A stretch of 64,000 nucleotides of DNA from Bauldia litoralis (GCF_900104485.1 NZ_FMXQ01000010.1:1-64000), one strand, 5' to 3'. Numbered from the stretch's first letter, positions 7,392 to 16,700 are shown. The notes: generated by a model from the sequence alone, not told the origin. Translations and numbers: made by a program.

Positions 7392-7786
7392 CGCCGGCCC
7401 GCCCACCTCGTGAAGACCGCGGCCGCTATCCCGTATGCGACCCAGAAGACCGGGTTCAACCAGAAAACAGGAAGGGCCGCCAGATCGGAATATTTCTCCA
7501 GATAACCCCAGCCGGTCGCGATCGCCAACGCTACCGCTGCGCCGCACAGCAAAGCGTTGATCTGAATCTGGCGCAGGTACTCGTCGATCTCCTGCAGGAA
7601 CCGCCAGTGCAGCCAGAACATGGACAGAAGCGCCACGATCGGGACGATCGCCAGTGCTATCATGACCAGATCGGGCAGACCGACGTTCTTGTCCAGCCAC
7701 GCCAGGCCTAACGACCCGCCAAGGAAAATCGCCATCGCTGGTACAAATCCCGCGAAGTAGCGGAGCGTTGCCTGTTTCTCGCTCAT
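7388..7786 (-). CDS. Four-helix membrane protein paired with XRE regulator
   Basis: A 132-residue protein with four predicted transmembrane helices (about 9-30, 38-60, 75-94 and 105-125). The loop between helices 2 and 3 holds a conserved-looking stretch, WRFLQEIDEYLRQIQINAL. This layout is typical of the small membrane proteins encoded just upstream of tiny XRE regulators in many bacteria; the function is unknown. The start at the ATG 7786 is preferred because a longer GTG start at 7831 would overlap the -10 box and operator. A GAGG lies upstream of the ATG. It is translationally coupled to the regulator by a 4-base overlap. Confidence 0.75.
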   Translation of the reverse strand: MSEKQATLRYFAGFVPAMAIFLGGSLGLAWLDKNVGLPDLVMIALAIVPIVALLSMFWLHWRFLQEIDEYLRQIQINALLCGAAVALAIATGWGYLEKYSDLAALPVFWLNPVFWVAYGIAAAVFTRWAGRR

Positions 7787-7795
7787 GGTCGCCTC

Positions 7796-7844
7796 GTCGA
7801 TATGTAAAGCTCCCTTTACATATCGACTCACGCAATGTTGTCAA
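7796..7844 (-). promoter_or_regulatory. Promoter with overlapping palindromic operator
   Basis: On the minus strand, TTGACA (7839-7844) and TATGTA (7817-7822) are 16 bases apart. Overlapping and following the -10 is a perfect inverted repeat with 14-base arms GTCGATATGTAAAG (7796-7809) and its complement (7814-7827) around a 4-base centre. This is the classic layout of an autorepressed operator for the XRE regulator encoded downstream. Confidence 0.75.
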
Positions 7845-7875
7845 GCGTCCTTGACACAGGGCAGTCGTCGCCGCC

Positions 7876-8664
<789 letters not shown>

Positions 8665-8673
8665 GCGGTCCTC

Positions 8674-9642
8674 CTATTTCACCGAGAGCGCCATGCGGCG
8701 CACATAGTTGTTGGCGAGAACCGCGGCTGCGAGCAGGCCGCCGAGGAAGAGCAGAACCCAGTCGGTGCTCCAGCCGGTATAGAAAATGCCGGTCGAGATG
8801 ACGCCGAAGATCGCCGTGCCGATGAAGATGCCGGTCACCGAGCCGTAGCCGCCGCCGAGCAGCACCCCGCCGATCACCACGACGATCGGCGCCTGGAAGA
8901 CATAGCCCTGGCCATAGGTCGAGTTGCCCGAGTTCCACTGGACGCCCTGCAGCACGCCGACGAAGGCGGCGGCGAGGCCGGCGCCAACGAAGAGCAGGAC
9001 CTTGACCCGCTCGACCGGCACGCCCGCGCCGCGCGCCGCCTGGAGGTTGCCGCCGGTGGCGTAGATCCAGTTGCCGAAGGTGGTCTTGCCGAGCACCCAG
9101 CCGCCGATGATCGCAGCGAGGATCCACCACAGGATCGAGATATTGGCCTGGCCCCATTTGGCAGCGAAGACGGCGCGGGCTGTGTCGGACTGGACGATCG
9201 AGCTCGACGTCACCTGGGCGATCAGCCGCGAGAAGCCGAGGGTCGCGCCGAGCACCATGAAGTTGGTGGCCAGCGTCACGATGAAGGATGGCAGGTTGGT
9301 CTTGACCACGACCAGCCCGTTGATCAGCCCGATCGCCCCGCCCATCGCCAGGGCAAGCGCGATCATCGGCCAGATCGGCATGTCGAAGAAGGAGGTGCCG
9401 ATGGCGACCACCATCGAGGCGGCGCCGACGGTCGAGCCGATCGACAGGTCGAACTCGCCGGCGATCATCAGCATGCCGACCGGAATGGCGATGATGCCGA
9501 GTTCGGCGGCGAGATTCATCCAGCCGGCGGTGCCGTTGACCGAGACGAAGCCGGCGCCATGGGTGACGATGGCGAAGAAGATATAGGTGAGCACGAAGGC
9601 GGCGAGCGCGCCGAATTCGGGTCTGCGGACAAGTCTCATCAT
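8674..9642 (-). CDS. Sugar ABC transporter permease (CUT2, RbsC-like)
   Basis: A 322-residue integral membrane protein of the BPD_transp_2 family with about eight to ten hydrophobic helices. The conserved GEFDLSIGSTVG segment appears near 62-73, and GGVLLGGGYGSVTG lies near the C-terminal third. It forms the inner-membrane channel of the CUT2 transporter with the neighbouring ATPase and periplasmic binding protein. It lies 110 bases downstream of the binding-protein gene, with a strong hairpin in the gap. Confidence 0.92.
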   Translation of the reverse strand: MMRLVRRPEFGALAAFVLTYIFFAIVTHGAGFVSVNGTAGWMNLAAELGIIAIPVGMLMIAGEFDLSIGSTVGAASMVVAIGTSFFDMPIWPMIALALAMGGAIGLINGLVVVKTNLPSFIVTLATNFMVLGATLGFSRLIAQVTSSSIVQSDTARAVFAAKWGQANISILWWILAAIIGGWVLGKTTFGNWIYATGGNLQAARGAGVPVERVKVLLFVGAGLAAAFVGVLQGVQWNSGNSTYGQGYVFQAPIVVVIGGVLLGGGYGSVTGIFIGTAIFGVISTGIFYTGWSTDWVLLFLGGLLAAAVLANNYVRRMALSVK

Positions 9643-9700
9643 GGGGAATGCAATTCCGATGGGCGTTCGGTCATCGCAAGGGACTGCGACGGTAGCAGTC

Positions 9701-9732
9701 GGCCGGGGATCCGTGAAATCGAATCCCCGGCC
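9701..9732 (-). promoter_or_regulatory. Intra-operon hairpin between binding-protein and permease genes
   Basis: A perfect 10-bp stem, GGCCGGGGAT (9701-9710) with ATCCCCGGCC (9723-9732), around a 12-base loop. No T-run follows on the minus strand, so it is more likely an mRNA-stabilising or attenuating hairpin than a full terminator. Such hairpins keep binding-protein transcripts in excess over permease transcripts. Confidence 0.6.
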
Positions 9733-9752
9733 GGTGGATTGGCGTCAGAGTG

Positions 9753-10778
9753 TCAGGATGCGCCGCGCACGCCCGAATGCTCCTTATTCACCTCGAGCGT
9801 CCTTTCGACATTCGACGAGTCGATGACCAGCGGGCCGGTGGTGACGAGGCCGATCGGGTGGAGGCCGTAGTTGAGATACTGGAAGGCGGTCTGGATCGAC
9901 ATGAAGCCCTGCAGGTAAGGCTGCTGGTCCATGGCGAAGGCGATCTGCCCGGCCTTGATCGCCTCGAGGACCTCGTTGGAGAGATCCGAAGTGCCGATCA
10001 TGATCTCGCCGGCCTTGCCGACTTCCTCGGTGGCGCGCAGCGCGCTGATCGCCGGCACTGCGTTCAGCGTGTAGATGCCGTCGATCGCCTGGTTGGCCTG
10101 CAACGCGCCCTTGATCGCCTGCATCATCGCCTGCGGGTTGGTGGCGTCGCCGGTACCGATGGTCATGTAGGTGGTCTCGGCCCCGGCCTTCTCCATCGCG
10201 TCGACATAGCCGGTGCAGCGGGCCTCGACGGTCGGATTGCCCGGCACCTGGTTGAAGCAGAGGCCATGCTTGACGCCAGCTTCGGCCTGGATCTCACCGG
10301 CTTTGAAGCCCATCTGGTAGGGGTCCTCGCCGATAAAGCCCATCGATCCGTTGTCGGCCCAGAAGAACTGACCCGAGTTGTGGATCAGGACCGGGATGCC
10401 GGCGGCGGTGGCTTCCTTGATCAGCGGGTCCATGCCGTCGGGGAAGAATTCGCCGACCAGCAGCATGCGCGGGTTGCGGCTGATCGCCTGCTGGAGGAGA
10501 CGGGGATAGTCGCTGGTCATGTTGGCCGTGTCGGTGACGGCGACATACTGGTACTCGACGCCAAAGATCTCGGCCGCGTCGTCGAAGCCCTGCTTGACGG
10601 CGGCGAAGAATGGCCAGGACAGCGGCCCGCTGACCGCGATGATGGGGCCCTCGTCCTGCGCCACTGCCGGCTGGATCGCGGCAAGCGGCGCGGCAAGGCC
10701 GAGACCGAGTGCGGCGACGGCACCCGCCCGTGTGGCGGTCGACGCAAGTCCGCTGGCGAACCTGAAGAGTTCCTGCAT
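9753..10778 (-). CDS. Sugar ABC transporter periplasmic binding protein (CUT2)
   Basis: A 341-residue protein with an N-terminal signal peptide (about 1-40, ending AVAQ) and a periplasmic-binding-protein 4 (RbsB/LacI-like) fold. It has the usual two-lobe pattern, including IIAVSGPLSWPFFAAVKQGF after the signal peptide and GTSDLSNEVLEAIKAGQIAF in the C-terminal lobe. It is the first gene of the ABC operon, downstream of a GntR-family regulator. The ligand cannot be named from sequence; a sugar or sugar derivative is expected from the family. Confidence 0.9.
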   Translation of the reverse strand: MQELFRFASGLASTATRAGAVAALGLGLAAPLAAIQPAVAQDEGPIIAVSGPLSWPFFAAVKQGFDDAAEIFGVEYQYVAVTDTANMTSDYPRLLQQAISRNPRMLLVGEFFPDGMDPLIKEATAAGIPVLIHNSGQFFWADNGSMGFIGEDPYQMGFKAGEIQAEAGVKHGLCFNQVPGNPTVEARCTGYVDAMEKAGAETTYMTIGTGDATNPQAMMQAIKGALQANQAIDGIYTLNAVPAISALRATEEVGKAGEIMIGTSDLSNEVLEAIKAGQIAFAMDQQPYLQGFMSIQTAFQYLNYGLHPIGLVTTGPLVIDSSNVERTLEVNKEHSGVRGAS

Positions 10779-10856
10779 GATGGTTTTCCTCCCTTTGGGT
10801 TTATGTCGGCGTCGCTTTCGCCTGACCGGAGCCGCTTTCGGCGCCGACCTTGCCGA

Positions 10857-11558
10857 TCAGACGAAGAAGTTTGGGTTTTCGCGCTCCAGCTGCTGGAGAT
10901 AGACCTCGGCGTAGCGGATATGTTCGGTGATCGCCCGGGCGGCGCCGCGCGGCCGCCGCGCCTCGATCTCGTCGACGACCCGGGTGTGTTCGGCATGGGC
11001 GTCGGCGAGACGACCGGGCTGGGGCAGGCCGAGGCGGCGGATGCGGACGAGGTTGAGCCGCGCCGTGGCGATCTGGTCCCAGATGCCGGGAATGCCGGCC
11101 TCGGTGATCATGAAGCGGTGGAAATCGTCGTCCGAGGCGTGAAAGCTGTCGACATCGGCAGCGGCGACAAATCCGGCCTGCTCGGCCAGGCGCTCGCGGA
11201 GCTTGTCGACCAGCGTGCGCTTGCCGGTGGAGGCCAGGCGGTGAACGATCTCGCTCTCGACCGCACTGCGCAGGAACGAGCTCTCGACCACAGCCTGGGG
11301 CGATATTCGCGAAACGAAGGACCCGACCTGGGGCACGACACTGACCAGGCCAAGGGCGCCGAGCCGGTTGATCGCATCGCCGACCGGCGTTCGCGAGACG
11401 CCGAGTTCCCTGGCGATGGCGTCCTTGGCCAACGCGTCGCCTGGCTTGAGGTCAACCTTGACGATGGCATCGAGCAGCACCTCGAACACCGCGTCGCCGC
11501 GGGTGCGAGGTCCATCGAATGCAACGCTGCGCTGGCGCAAGCCGAGTGCGCTGACCAT
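10857..11558 (-). CDS. GntR-family regulator (FadR/FCD subgroup)
   Basis: A protein of about 233 residues. An N-terminal winged helix is visible (DAIARELGVSRTPVGDAINR, about 46-65). An FCD-type ligand domain follows, with the D-x3-H-x-type metal-binding pattern (SDDDFHRFM) and later His residues (DAHAEHTRVV, AITEHIRYAE). It probably senses the transported sugar or a metabolite and controls the operon starting 78 bases downstream. The ATG at 11558 is chosen over a longer TTG at 11576 because GGAGG lies between the two. Confidence 0.88.
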   Translation of the reverse strand: MVSALGLRQRSVAFDGPRTRGDAVFEVLLDAIVKVDLKPGDALAKDAIARELGVSRTPVGDAINRLGALGLVSVVPQVGSFVSRISPQAVVESSFLRSAVESEIVHRLASTGKRTLVDKLRERLAEQAGFVAAADVDSFHASDDDFHRFMITEAGIPGIWDQIATARLNLVRIRRLGLPQPGRLADAHAEHTRVVDEIEARRPRGAARAITEHIRYAEVYLQQLERENPNFFV

Positions 11559-11845
11559 CGGTAACCGTCCTCCCAATGCACGGACGGTAGGCCAGGGAGC
11601 GGGGCGTTTTCAAGTCGATTTTCGATATTTCCTAATTCGCATTTTCTATCTAATTGTTTTTGCTTGTTATTTTTCTTGTTTCTGGCGTTCTAAAATGTTA
11701 CATTCCAGAATCCTGCCTGCGCAGCCCCCCTCCTCCGTCGTGACGCGACAGGACGATCGCTCCAATTTTAATCAATGGTTAGCCACAATCGGTCGCCCTC
11801 CTCGCGTCGTCGGAACCCATTGCTTCGTCAACCCGTTAGTGCGGC

Positions 11846-12292
11846 ATGAGCCAGCCCGCCCCCAACACCCCCGATGTCGTATTGGTCGTCGAAGATGAGT
11901 TCTTCGTGCGCGAGGACGCGGTGTGGGTTCTGGAGCACCAGGGATTCGAGGTACTGCAGGCGGCGGATGCCGGAGAGGCGATGGCGGTTCTCCGCGCCCG
12001 CCCCGATATCAGCGTCGTTTTCACCGATGTCAGGATGCCGGGCGAGATGGACGGGATGGACCTCGCCCGACATGTCGCGCTCCGCTACCCGCATATCCTG
12101 GTGGTCGTGACGTCCGGCCAGACCAAGCTGGCGGACGAAACGATTCCCTATGACGGGCGCTTCATTGCCAAGCCGTACGTTCCCGAAATGGTCGGGCGAA
12201 AGCTCGGCGCGATGATCAGGGACCGCTGGGCGCTGGTTCAGAACGGGGTGCGGCTGCGGATGGCCGCAGCCAGCGTTCCCTCGTCCAGATAG
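11846..12292 (+). CDS. Single-domain response regulator
   Basis: A 148-residue receiver-domain protein with no output domain. The acidic pair is ED (16-17), the phosphoacceptor is Asp61 in FTDVRMPG, the switch residues are VTSG (about 88-91) and the conserved Lys is K109 in AKPY. Stand-alone receivers of this type act by protein contact in alphaproteobacterial signalling. No histidine kinase is adjacent. The 3' end overlaps the convergent recR gene by 55 bases. The region upstream (11577-11845) is AT-rich around 11620-11700 and otherwise shows no feature. Confidence 0.88.
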   Translation: MSQPAPNTPDVVLVVEDEFFVREDAVWVLEHQGFEVLQAADAGEAMAVLRARPDISVVFTDVRMPGEMDGMDLARHVALRYPHILVVVTSGQTKLADETIPYDGRFIAKPYVPEMVGRKLGAMIRDRWALVQNGVRLRMAAASVPSSR

Positions 12293-12843
12293 TCGAGCTC
12301 ACCGCCGACCGGCACGCCATGGGCGAGCCGCGATATCCTGACCTCGCCGCCGCCGATCTGGTCGGTGATGTAATGCGCGGTCGTCTGGCCCTCGACTGTT
12401 GCGTTGACGGCGATAATCACCTCGCTGATGCCGCCCTCGGCGACGCGCCGGACCAGTCCGGCGATGCCGATATCATCCGGGCCGATGCCGTCGAGCGGCG
12501 ACAGCACGCCGCCCAGCACGTGATAGCGGGCGTTGATCGCCGTTGCCCGCTCCAGCGCCCAGAGGTCTGCGACCTCCTCGACCACGACGATCGTCGTGCC
12601 GTCGCGGCGGGGATCGGTGCAGATCAGGCAGGGATCGCTGGTATCGACATTGCCGCAGGTCGAGCAGATGACGATCTTCTCGCCCGCCAGGTCCATCGCC
12701 TTGGCCAGCGGCACCAGCAACTCATCCTTCTTGTTGATCAGGTGCAGCGCCGCCCGCCGCGCCGAACGCGGGCCCAGGCCCGGCAGCTTGGCGAGGAGCT
12801 GGATCAGGCGCTCGATCTCGGGGCCGGCGACGGAACGGGACAT
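12238..12843 (-). CDS. recR: Recombination mediator protein RecR
   Basis: A 201-residue protein of normal length. It has the N-terminal helix-hairpin-helix ([20 protein letters not shown], about 18-37), a C4 zinc finger ([16 protein letters not shown], about 60-75), a Toprim domain beginning [16 protein letters not shown], and the C-terminal [20 protein letters not shown] motif. It helps RecF/RecO load RecA on gapped DNA. In most bacteria recR follows ybaB directly; here two metabolic genes and a palindromic repeat lie between. Confidence 0.97.
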   Translation of the reverse strand: MSRSVAGPEIERLIQLLAKLPGLGPRSARRAALHLINKKDELLVPLAKAMDLAGEKIVICSTCGNVDTSDPCLICTDPRRDGTTIVVVEEVADLWALERATAINARYHVLGGVLSPLDGIGPDDIGIAGLVRRVAEGGISEVIIAVNATVEGQTTAHYITDQIGGGEVRISRLAHGVPVGGELDYLDEGTLAAAIRSRTPF

Positions 12844-12895
12844 GGAAGACGCCTATGGGATGAAGGGTGGCGTAGCGCGGTTAACCGCGCACACA

Positions 12896-12990
12896 TCATC
12901 CTCCGACTTGATCGGAGGATCGGCCGGGTCGCGCAAGATCGTCAATGTGTTTGCGTTGCCCCACGATCCTCCGATCAAGTCGGAGGATGA
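12896..12990. repeat. Perfect inverted repeat pair between recR and cupin gene
   Basis: A 26-base unit (12896-12921) is exactly complementary to 12965-12990, with 43 bases between. Each unit is itself nearly palindromic (TCCTCCGA, centre, TCGGAGGA). The pair could form either two small hairpins or one long one in the transcript. It is a GC-rich intergenic repeat family, not a coding region. Confidence 0.85.
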
Positions 12991-13050
12991 CAGCGTTGGG
13001 GATACCAGTTGGTCGTTACGCTCGTTGGCGACGGTGCCCGACATCCGCGC

Positions 13051-13572
13051 TCACCTAATAAACTGATCAACGAAATCGGCCCCGAGGCCGCAGTCGGTGT
13101 AATGCTTCCGGCACATGTCGATCTTGGTGAAGACGTCCTCGAAGCCGAGCGCCTTGCCCCAGGGGTCGACATAGAGCATCAGCCCGTTGACCTGGAACAT
13201 GGTGATCATCTCCTCGACATCCTCCGGCACCACCAGCGTGTGGGTCTCGCCTGGCGGTTCGTAGACATAGCCGCCTTCGGTCGCCACCCAGTCGTGCTCG
13301 AGATAGTGCCAGCGTCCCTTCAGGACATAGCCATGCACCGGGTTGGTGTGGCGATGACGAGAGAGGACGCCGGAGCGGGTGACCTTGAGGAGGTTGACCC
13401 AGTAGCCCTGCGAAGCGCTCAGGCAGAGCGGCCGGAACCAGACATTGTCGGCCTGCGGCACCCAGACCCGCTCGTCCTCCGGGAGAACGCTCGGCACGAC
13501 GATGTCGGCCGCGGTCTCGGCCGGCATCGGAAGCTGGAAGGGCATGCGGGGATTGGGGTCTTCGATCGCCAT
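13051..13572 (-). CDS. Cupin dioxygenase, 2,4'-dihydroxyacetophenone dioxygenase family
   Basis: A 173-residue cupin. The metal-binding motifs are visible: LSRHRHTNPVHGYVLKGRWH (about 70-89) supplies the His ligands and Glu/His-like positions, and YEPPGETHTLVVP (about 104-116) supplies the last His. The family name refers to an iron dioxygenase that cleaves a C-C bond in an aromatic ketone; the substrate of this member cannot be told. It follows the SDR gene by 22 bases on the same strand, so the two are probably co-transcribed and act on related compounds. Confidence 0.78.
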   Translation of the reverse strand: MAIEDPNPRMPFQLPMPAETAADIVVPSVLPEDERVWVPQADNVWFRPLCLSASQGYWVNLLKVTRSGVLSRHRHTNPVHGYVLKGRWHYLEHDWVATEGGYVYEPPGETHTLVVPEDVEEMITMFQVNGLMLYVDPWGKALGFEDVFTKIDMCRKHYTDCGLGADFVDQFIR

Positions 13573-13594
13573 CGTCTGTTCCGTTCGTCGCGGG

Positions 13595-14296
13595 TTACAT
13601 CGAGGAATAGCCGCCGTCGACCGGCAGCACGGTACCGGTAACGAAGCGGGCGGCGTCGCTTGCCAGGAACAGCGCCGGCCCGACGAGGTCGGACGGCGTG
13701 CCCCAGCGCGCCATCGGCGTCCGCTCGAGTATCGTGCGGCTGCGCTCGGGATCGTCCTGCAGCGCCTGGGTCAGCGGCGTCGCGATCCAGCCCGGCGCGA
13801 CCGCGTTGACCCGGATGTCATCCCCGGCCCAGGCGATGGCCAGCGACTTGGTCAGCGTGACGATGCCGCCCTTCGACGCGGAATAGCCCGGCACCAGCGC
13901 ACCGCCGAAGAAGGAGAGCATCGAGGCGATGTTGACCACAGCGCCGCCGCCCTGACGCGCCAGCGCCGGCCGGCAGGCGGAGGAAAGACGCATGGTACCG
14001 GTTAGGTTGATGTCGACGACATCGGCGAAGACTTCGAGGTCGAATTCCTTGCCGCGGCGGATGATTCCGGCCGCGTTGACGAGGACATCGAGGCGCTCGC
14101 GGCCGGCGCCGAAGCGGGCGACCGCGTCATCGTCGCGAAGATCAAGCGTGACATAGTCGAAACCCGGCGCGAACCATCCCTGGTCGGCGCGGTCGACGCC
14201 GGTCACCCGATAGCCCGCCTCCAGGAACCCCTCGGCCAGCGCACGGCCGATGCCGCCGGCGGCGCCGGAGACAACGGCGCTCGGCTGATCCGCCAT
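13595..14296 (-). CDS. Short-chain dehydrogenase/reductase (SDR)
   Basis: A 233-residue classical SDR. The NAD(P)-binding GAAGGIG motif is at about 11-17, NAAG near 74-77, the catalytic Ser in NIASMLS, the YSASK active site near 139-143, and the C-terminal VLPVDGGYSSM. An Asp after the second beta strand (TGVDRAD) favours NAD over NADP. It starts two bases after the ybaB stop on the same strand and precedes a cupin gene, so it sits in the middle of the dnaX-ybaB-recR neighbourhood. The substrate is unknown. Confidence 0.88.
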   Translation of the reverse strand: MADQPSAVVSGAAGGIGRALAEGFLEAGYRVTGVDRADQGWFAPGFDYVTLDLRDDDAVARFGAGRERLDVLVNAAGIIRRGKEFDLEVFADVVDINLTGTMRLSSACRPALARQGGGAVVNIASMLSFFGGALVPGYSASKGGIVTLTKSLAIAWAGDDIRVNAVAPGWIATPLTQALQDDPERSRTILERTPMARWGTPSDLVGPALFLASDAARFVTGTVLPVDGGYSSM

Positions 14297-14298
14297 CG

Positions 14299-14628
14299 CT
14301 AGAACGGCAGCTTCAGGCCGGGCGGCAACGCCATGCCGCCGGTCATTTCGCTCATCTTCTCCTGAAGCGTCGCGTCGGCCCGCGAACGGGCGTCGTTGCA
14401 GGCGGTGACGATGAGGTCCTCGACGATCTCCGCCTCTTCCGGCTTCATCAGCGAGGGATCGATGTGGATCGCCTTCATCTCGCCCTTGCCGTTCATCGTG
14501 ACGGTGACCAGACCGCCGCCGGCCACGCCCTCGATGGACATGGCAGCGACCTCTTCCTGCATGGCCTGCATCTTCTCCTGAAGCTGCTTCGCCTGCTTCA
14601 TCATTCCCATCATGTCGCCAAGCGCCAT
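14299..14628 (-). CDS. ybaB: YbaB/EbfC nucleoid-associated protein
   Basis: A 109-residue protein of normal family length. It has a Met/Gln-rich N-terminal helix (MMGMMKQAKQLQEKMQAMQE), the VTVTMNGKGEMKAIHIDPSL strand pair, and a C-terminal helix followed by a Pro/Gly tail. It binds DNA as a dimer and is generally encoded between dnaX and recR. Here it lies 48 bases downstream of dnaX, but recR is displaced by the SDR and cupin genes. Confidence 0.96.
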   Translation of the reverse strand: MALGDMMGMMKQAKQLQEKMQAMQEEVAAMSIEGVAGGGLVTVTMNGKGEMKAIHIDPSLMKPEEAEIVEDLIVTACNDARSRADATLQEKMSEMTGGMALPPGLKLPF

Positions 14629-14676
14629 GTCGTCTCCTTCCGATTCACGTACCGCCCGCCCGTCAGGCCCGCTGTC

Positions 14677-16464
14677 CTAGTCGTCATCGTCCTCGTCGGC
14701 AATGGCGATGACGTCGCTGCCATCCGACAGCGGCCCCGCCCCGCCCTCGTCGGTCCGCACCCGGACGTCGACGATCTCGGCGCCGGGGAAGGTCGCAAGC
14801 ACCGCGGCGACCACCGGATCGGCGCGGGCGTCGTCGACGAGCTGGTTGCGGGCCGCCTGCCGGGTTTCGGCGATGGTCGGCGCATTGGCCTCGGCGACCG
14901 CCACCATCCAGCGGCGGCCTGTCCATTCCTCGAGCTTGCGCGACAATTCGCCGACCAGCGTCTTGGGGGCGTCCTCGGTGACCGCGAGTTCGATCCGCCC
15001 TTCCTCGAACCGGCTGACCCGGATCGAGTGTTCCAGGGCGTGCTTCCACTTCAGGTCGCGCTTCGCACTGGCCAGGGCAACGAGTTCGGCGAAGGTCGCG
15101 AGGCGAACCGCCGGCTCGGCCTCGGCCGCGGGCATTGCGATGGGCGCTGGCGCCGGGGCCGGCTGCTGGACCGGCAACGGCCGTGAACCGCCGCCACCGA
15201 CCGAGGCAAGCCGCGCCCGTGTCTCGCCACCGGCCGGCGGCGACGCCGAGGGCGGCGGGGTGGCGCCTCGTCCGGCCGGCGCTCCGCCGTCGCGGATGGC
15301 GCGCAGCGCCTCGTCCGGCGTCGGCAGGTCGGCGGCATGGGCGATCCGCACCAGAACCATGTCGGCGGCGGCCAGCGGCCGGCTCGCCGCGCGGGTCTCG
15401 TCGATCCCCTTCAGCAGCATCTGCCAGGTGCGGGCGAGAACGCGCAGCGACAGCTTCTCGGCAAAGGCAACACCGCGGGTCCTCTCCTCCTCGGTCAGGC
15501 TGTCGTCGGCGGCGGCTTCCGGCGCCAGCTTCAGCCGCGTAACCAGGTGAGTGAAGGCGGCGAGGTCCTCCAGCACCACGGCCGGGTCGGCGCCGATGTC
15601 GTAGAGGTTCTTGAGCCGGGTCAGCGCGCTGGCGATCTCGCCGGCCATCAGGTCGCCGAACAGGTCGATGACCAGCGCCCGGTCGGCAAGGCCGAGCATC
15701 GAGCGGACCACCGCCGCCTCAACCTTGCCATTGGCATGGGCGATCGCCTGGTCGAGAAGCGACAGCGAGTCGCGGGCCGAGCCCTCGGCGGCGCGGGCCA
15801 GCATGACCAGCGCCTCGTCCTCGATCTCGACGCCCTCCTTGCCGACGATGCCGCGCATCAGGTCGATCAGCCGGCCGGCCTCGATGCGGCGGAGGTCGAA
15901 GCGCTGGCAGCGCGACAACACGGTGACCGGAACCTTGCGGATCTCGGTGGTGGCGAAGACGAATTTCACATGCTCGGGCGGCTCTTCGAGCGTCTTGAGA
16001 AGGCCGTTGAAGGCGGCCTTCGACAGCATGTGGACCTCATCGATGATGTAGACCTTGTAGCGGGCGACCGCCGGCTTGTAGCGCGACGCCTCGATGATCT
16101 CGCGGATATCGTCGATGCCGGTATGGGAGGCGGCGTCCATCTCGATGACGTCGATATGCCGGCCTTCCATGATCGCCGCGCAATGCTCGCCGAGCTCATC
16201 CATCTGGATGGTCGGCCGGTCGACCTTGCCGGGGACCGAATAGTTCAGCGCCCGGGCGAGGATGCGTGCGGTGGTGGTCTTGCCGACGCCGCGGACGCCG
16301 GTCAGCATGTAGGCTTGCGCGATGCGGCCGGTGTCGAAGGCGTTGGTCAGGGTGCGGACCATCGGCTCCTGGCCGATGAGGTCGTCGAAGCTTTCCGGCC
16401 GGTACTTGCGCGCCAGGACGCGATAGTGGCCGGTGTCGGCGGTTTCGTGGGTGCTGCCGTCCAT
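14677..16464 (-). CDS. dnaX: DNA polymerase III subunit gamma/tau
   Basis: A 595-residue clamp-loader ATPase. It has Walker A GVRGVGKTT (about 56-64), the Walker B-like YIIDEVHML, an SRC motif in LSRCQRFDLRR (arginine finger), and a Pro/Ala-rich linker near 390-450 before the tau C-terminal domain. The zinc-binding Cys cluster of E. coli DnaX is reduced to a single Cys (GEHC), as is usual in alphaproteobacteria. It loads the sliding clamp on DNA. The SRP RNA gene lies immediately upstream on the same strand. Confidence 0.96.
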   Translation of the reverse strand: MDGSTHETADTGHYRVLARKYRPESFDDLIGQEPMVRTLTNAFDTGRIAQAYMLTGVRGVGKTTTARILARALNYSVPGKVDRPTIQMDELGEHCAAIMEGRHIDVIEMDAASHTGIDDIREIIEASRYKPAVARYKVYIIDEVHMLSKAAFNGLLKTLEEPPEHVKFVFATTEIRKVPVTVLSRCQRFDLRRIEAGRLIDLMRGIVGKEGVEIEDEALVMLARAAEGSARDSLSLLDQAIAHANGKVEAAVVRSMLGLADRALVIDLFGDLMAGEIASALTRLKNLYDIGADPAVVLEDLAAFTHLVTRLKLAPEAAADDSLTEEERTRGVAFAEKLSLRVLARTWQMLLKGIDETRAASRPLAAADMVLVRIAHAADLPTPDEALRAIRDGGAPAGRGATPPPSASPPAGGETRARLASVGGGGSRPLPVQQPAPAPAPIAMPAAEAEPAVRLATFAELVALASAKRDLKWKHALEHSIRVSRFEEGRIELAVTEDAPKTLVGELSRKLEEWTGRRWMVAVAEANAPTIAETRQAARNQLVDDARADPVVAAVLATFPGAEIVDVRVRTDEGGAGPLSDGSDVIAIADEDDDD

Positions 16465-16597
16465 CGCTCGCTGCCGGTTCAGGCCCGGACCGACCGGGCC
16501 GACCCCCTTCGAGGGCGCGGTCCTGAGCCCGCCCGACGACCGGCCTTCCCGCGAAAGGCCTGCCTTTCCCGAATCGACCAGGCTCGGCGAGGCAAGA

Positions 16598-16700
16598 AAA
16601 GGAAGCCGGCAAGCGACCCGCGCCGAAACTCGTTAGGGCTGCTTCCTTCCGGATCTGACCCGGTTGGCGAGGAGCACGTCCGCCACCGACTTCCCGGGCC
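16598..16700 (-). ncRNA. ffs: Bacterial signal recognition particle (4.5S) RNA
   Basis: The minus strand contains the invariant domain IV core: GGTCAGATCCGGAAGGAAGC and then AGCC, at about 16638-16661, with the GGAA-type tetraloop and asymmetric internal loop. Flanking segments pair to close a hairpin of about 97 bases (GGGAAGTCGG near 16698 with CCGGCTTCC near 16601), followed by a short T-run. The RNA binds Ffh and targets membrane proteins to SecYEG. Its place beside dnaX is common in alphaproteobacteria. The exact ends are estimated. Confidence 0.92.

Noticed and set aside
7392-7844. A longer form of the XRE regulator starting at 7844
   Set aside because: The added 151 residues are a frame shadow of the membrane protein gene; family similarity begins at the TTG at 7391.
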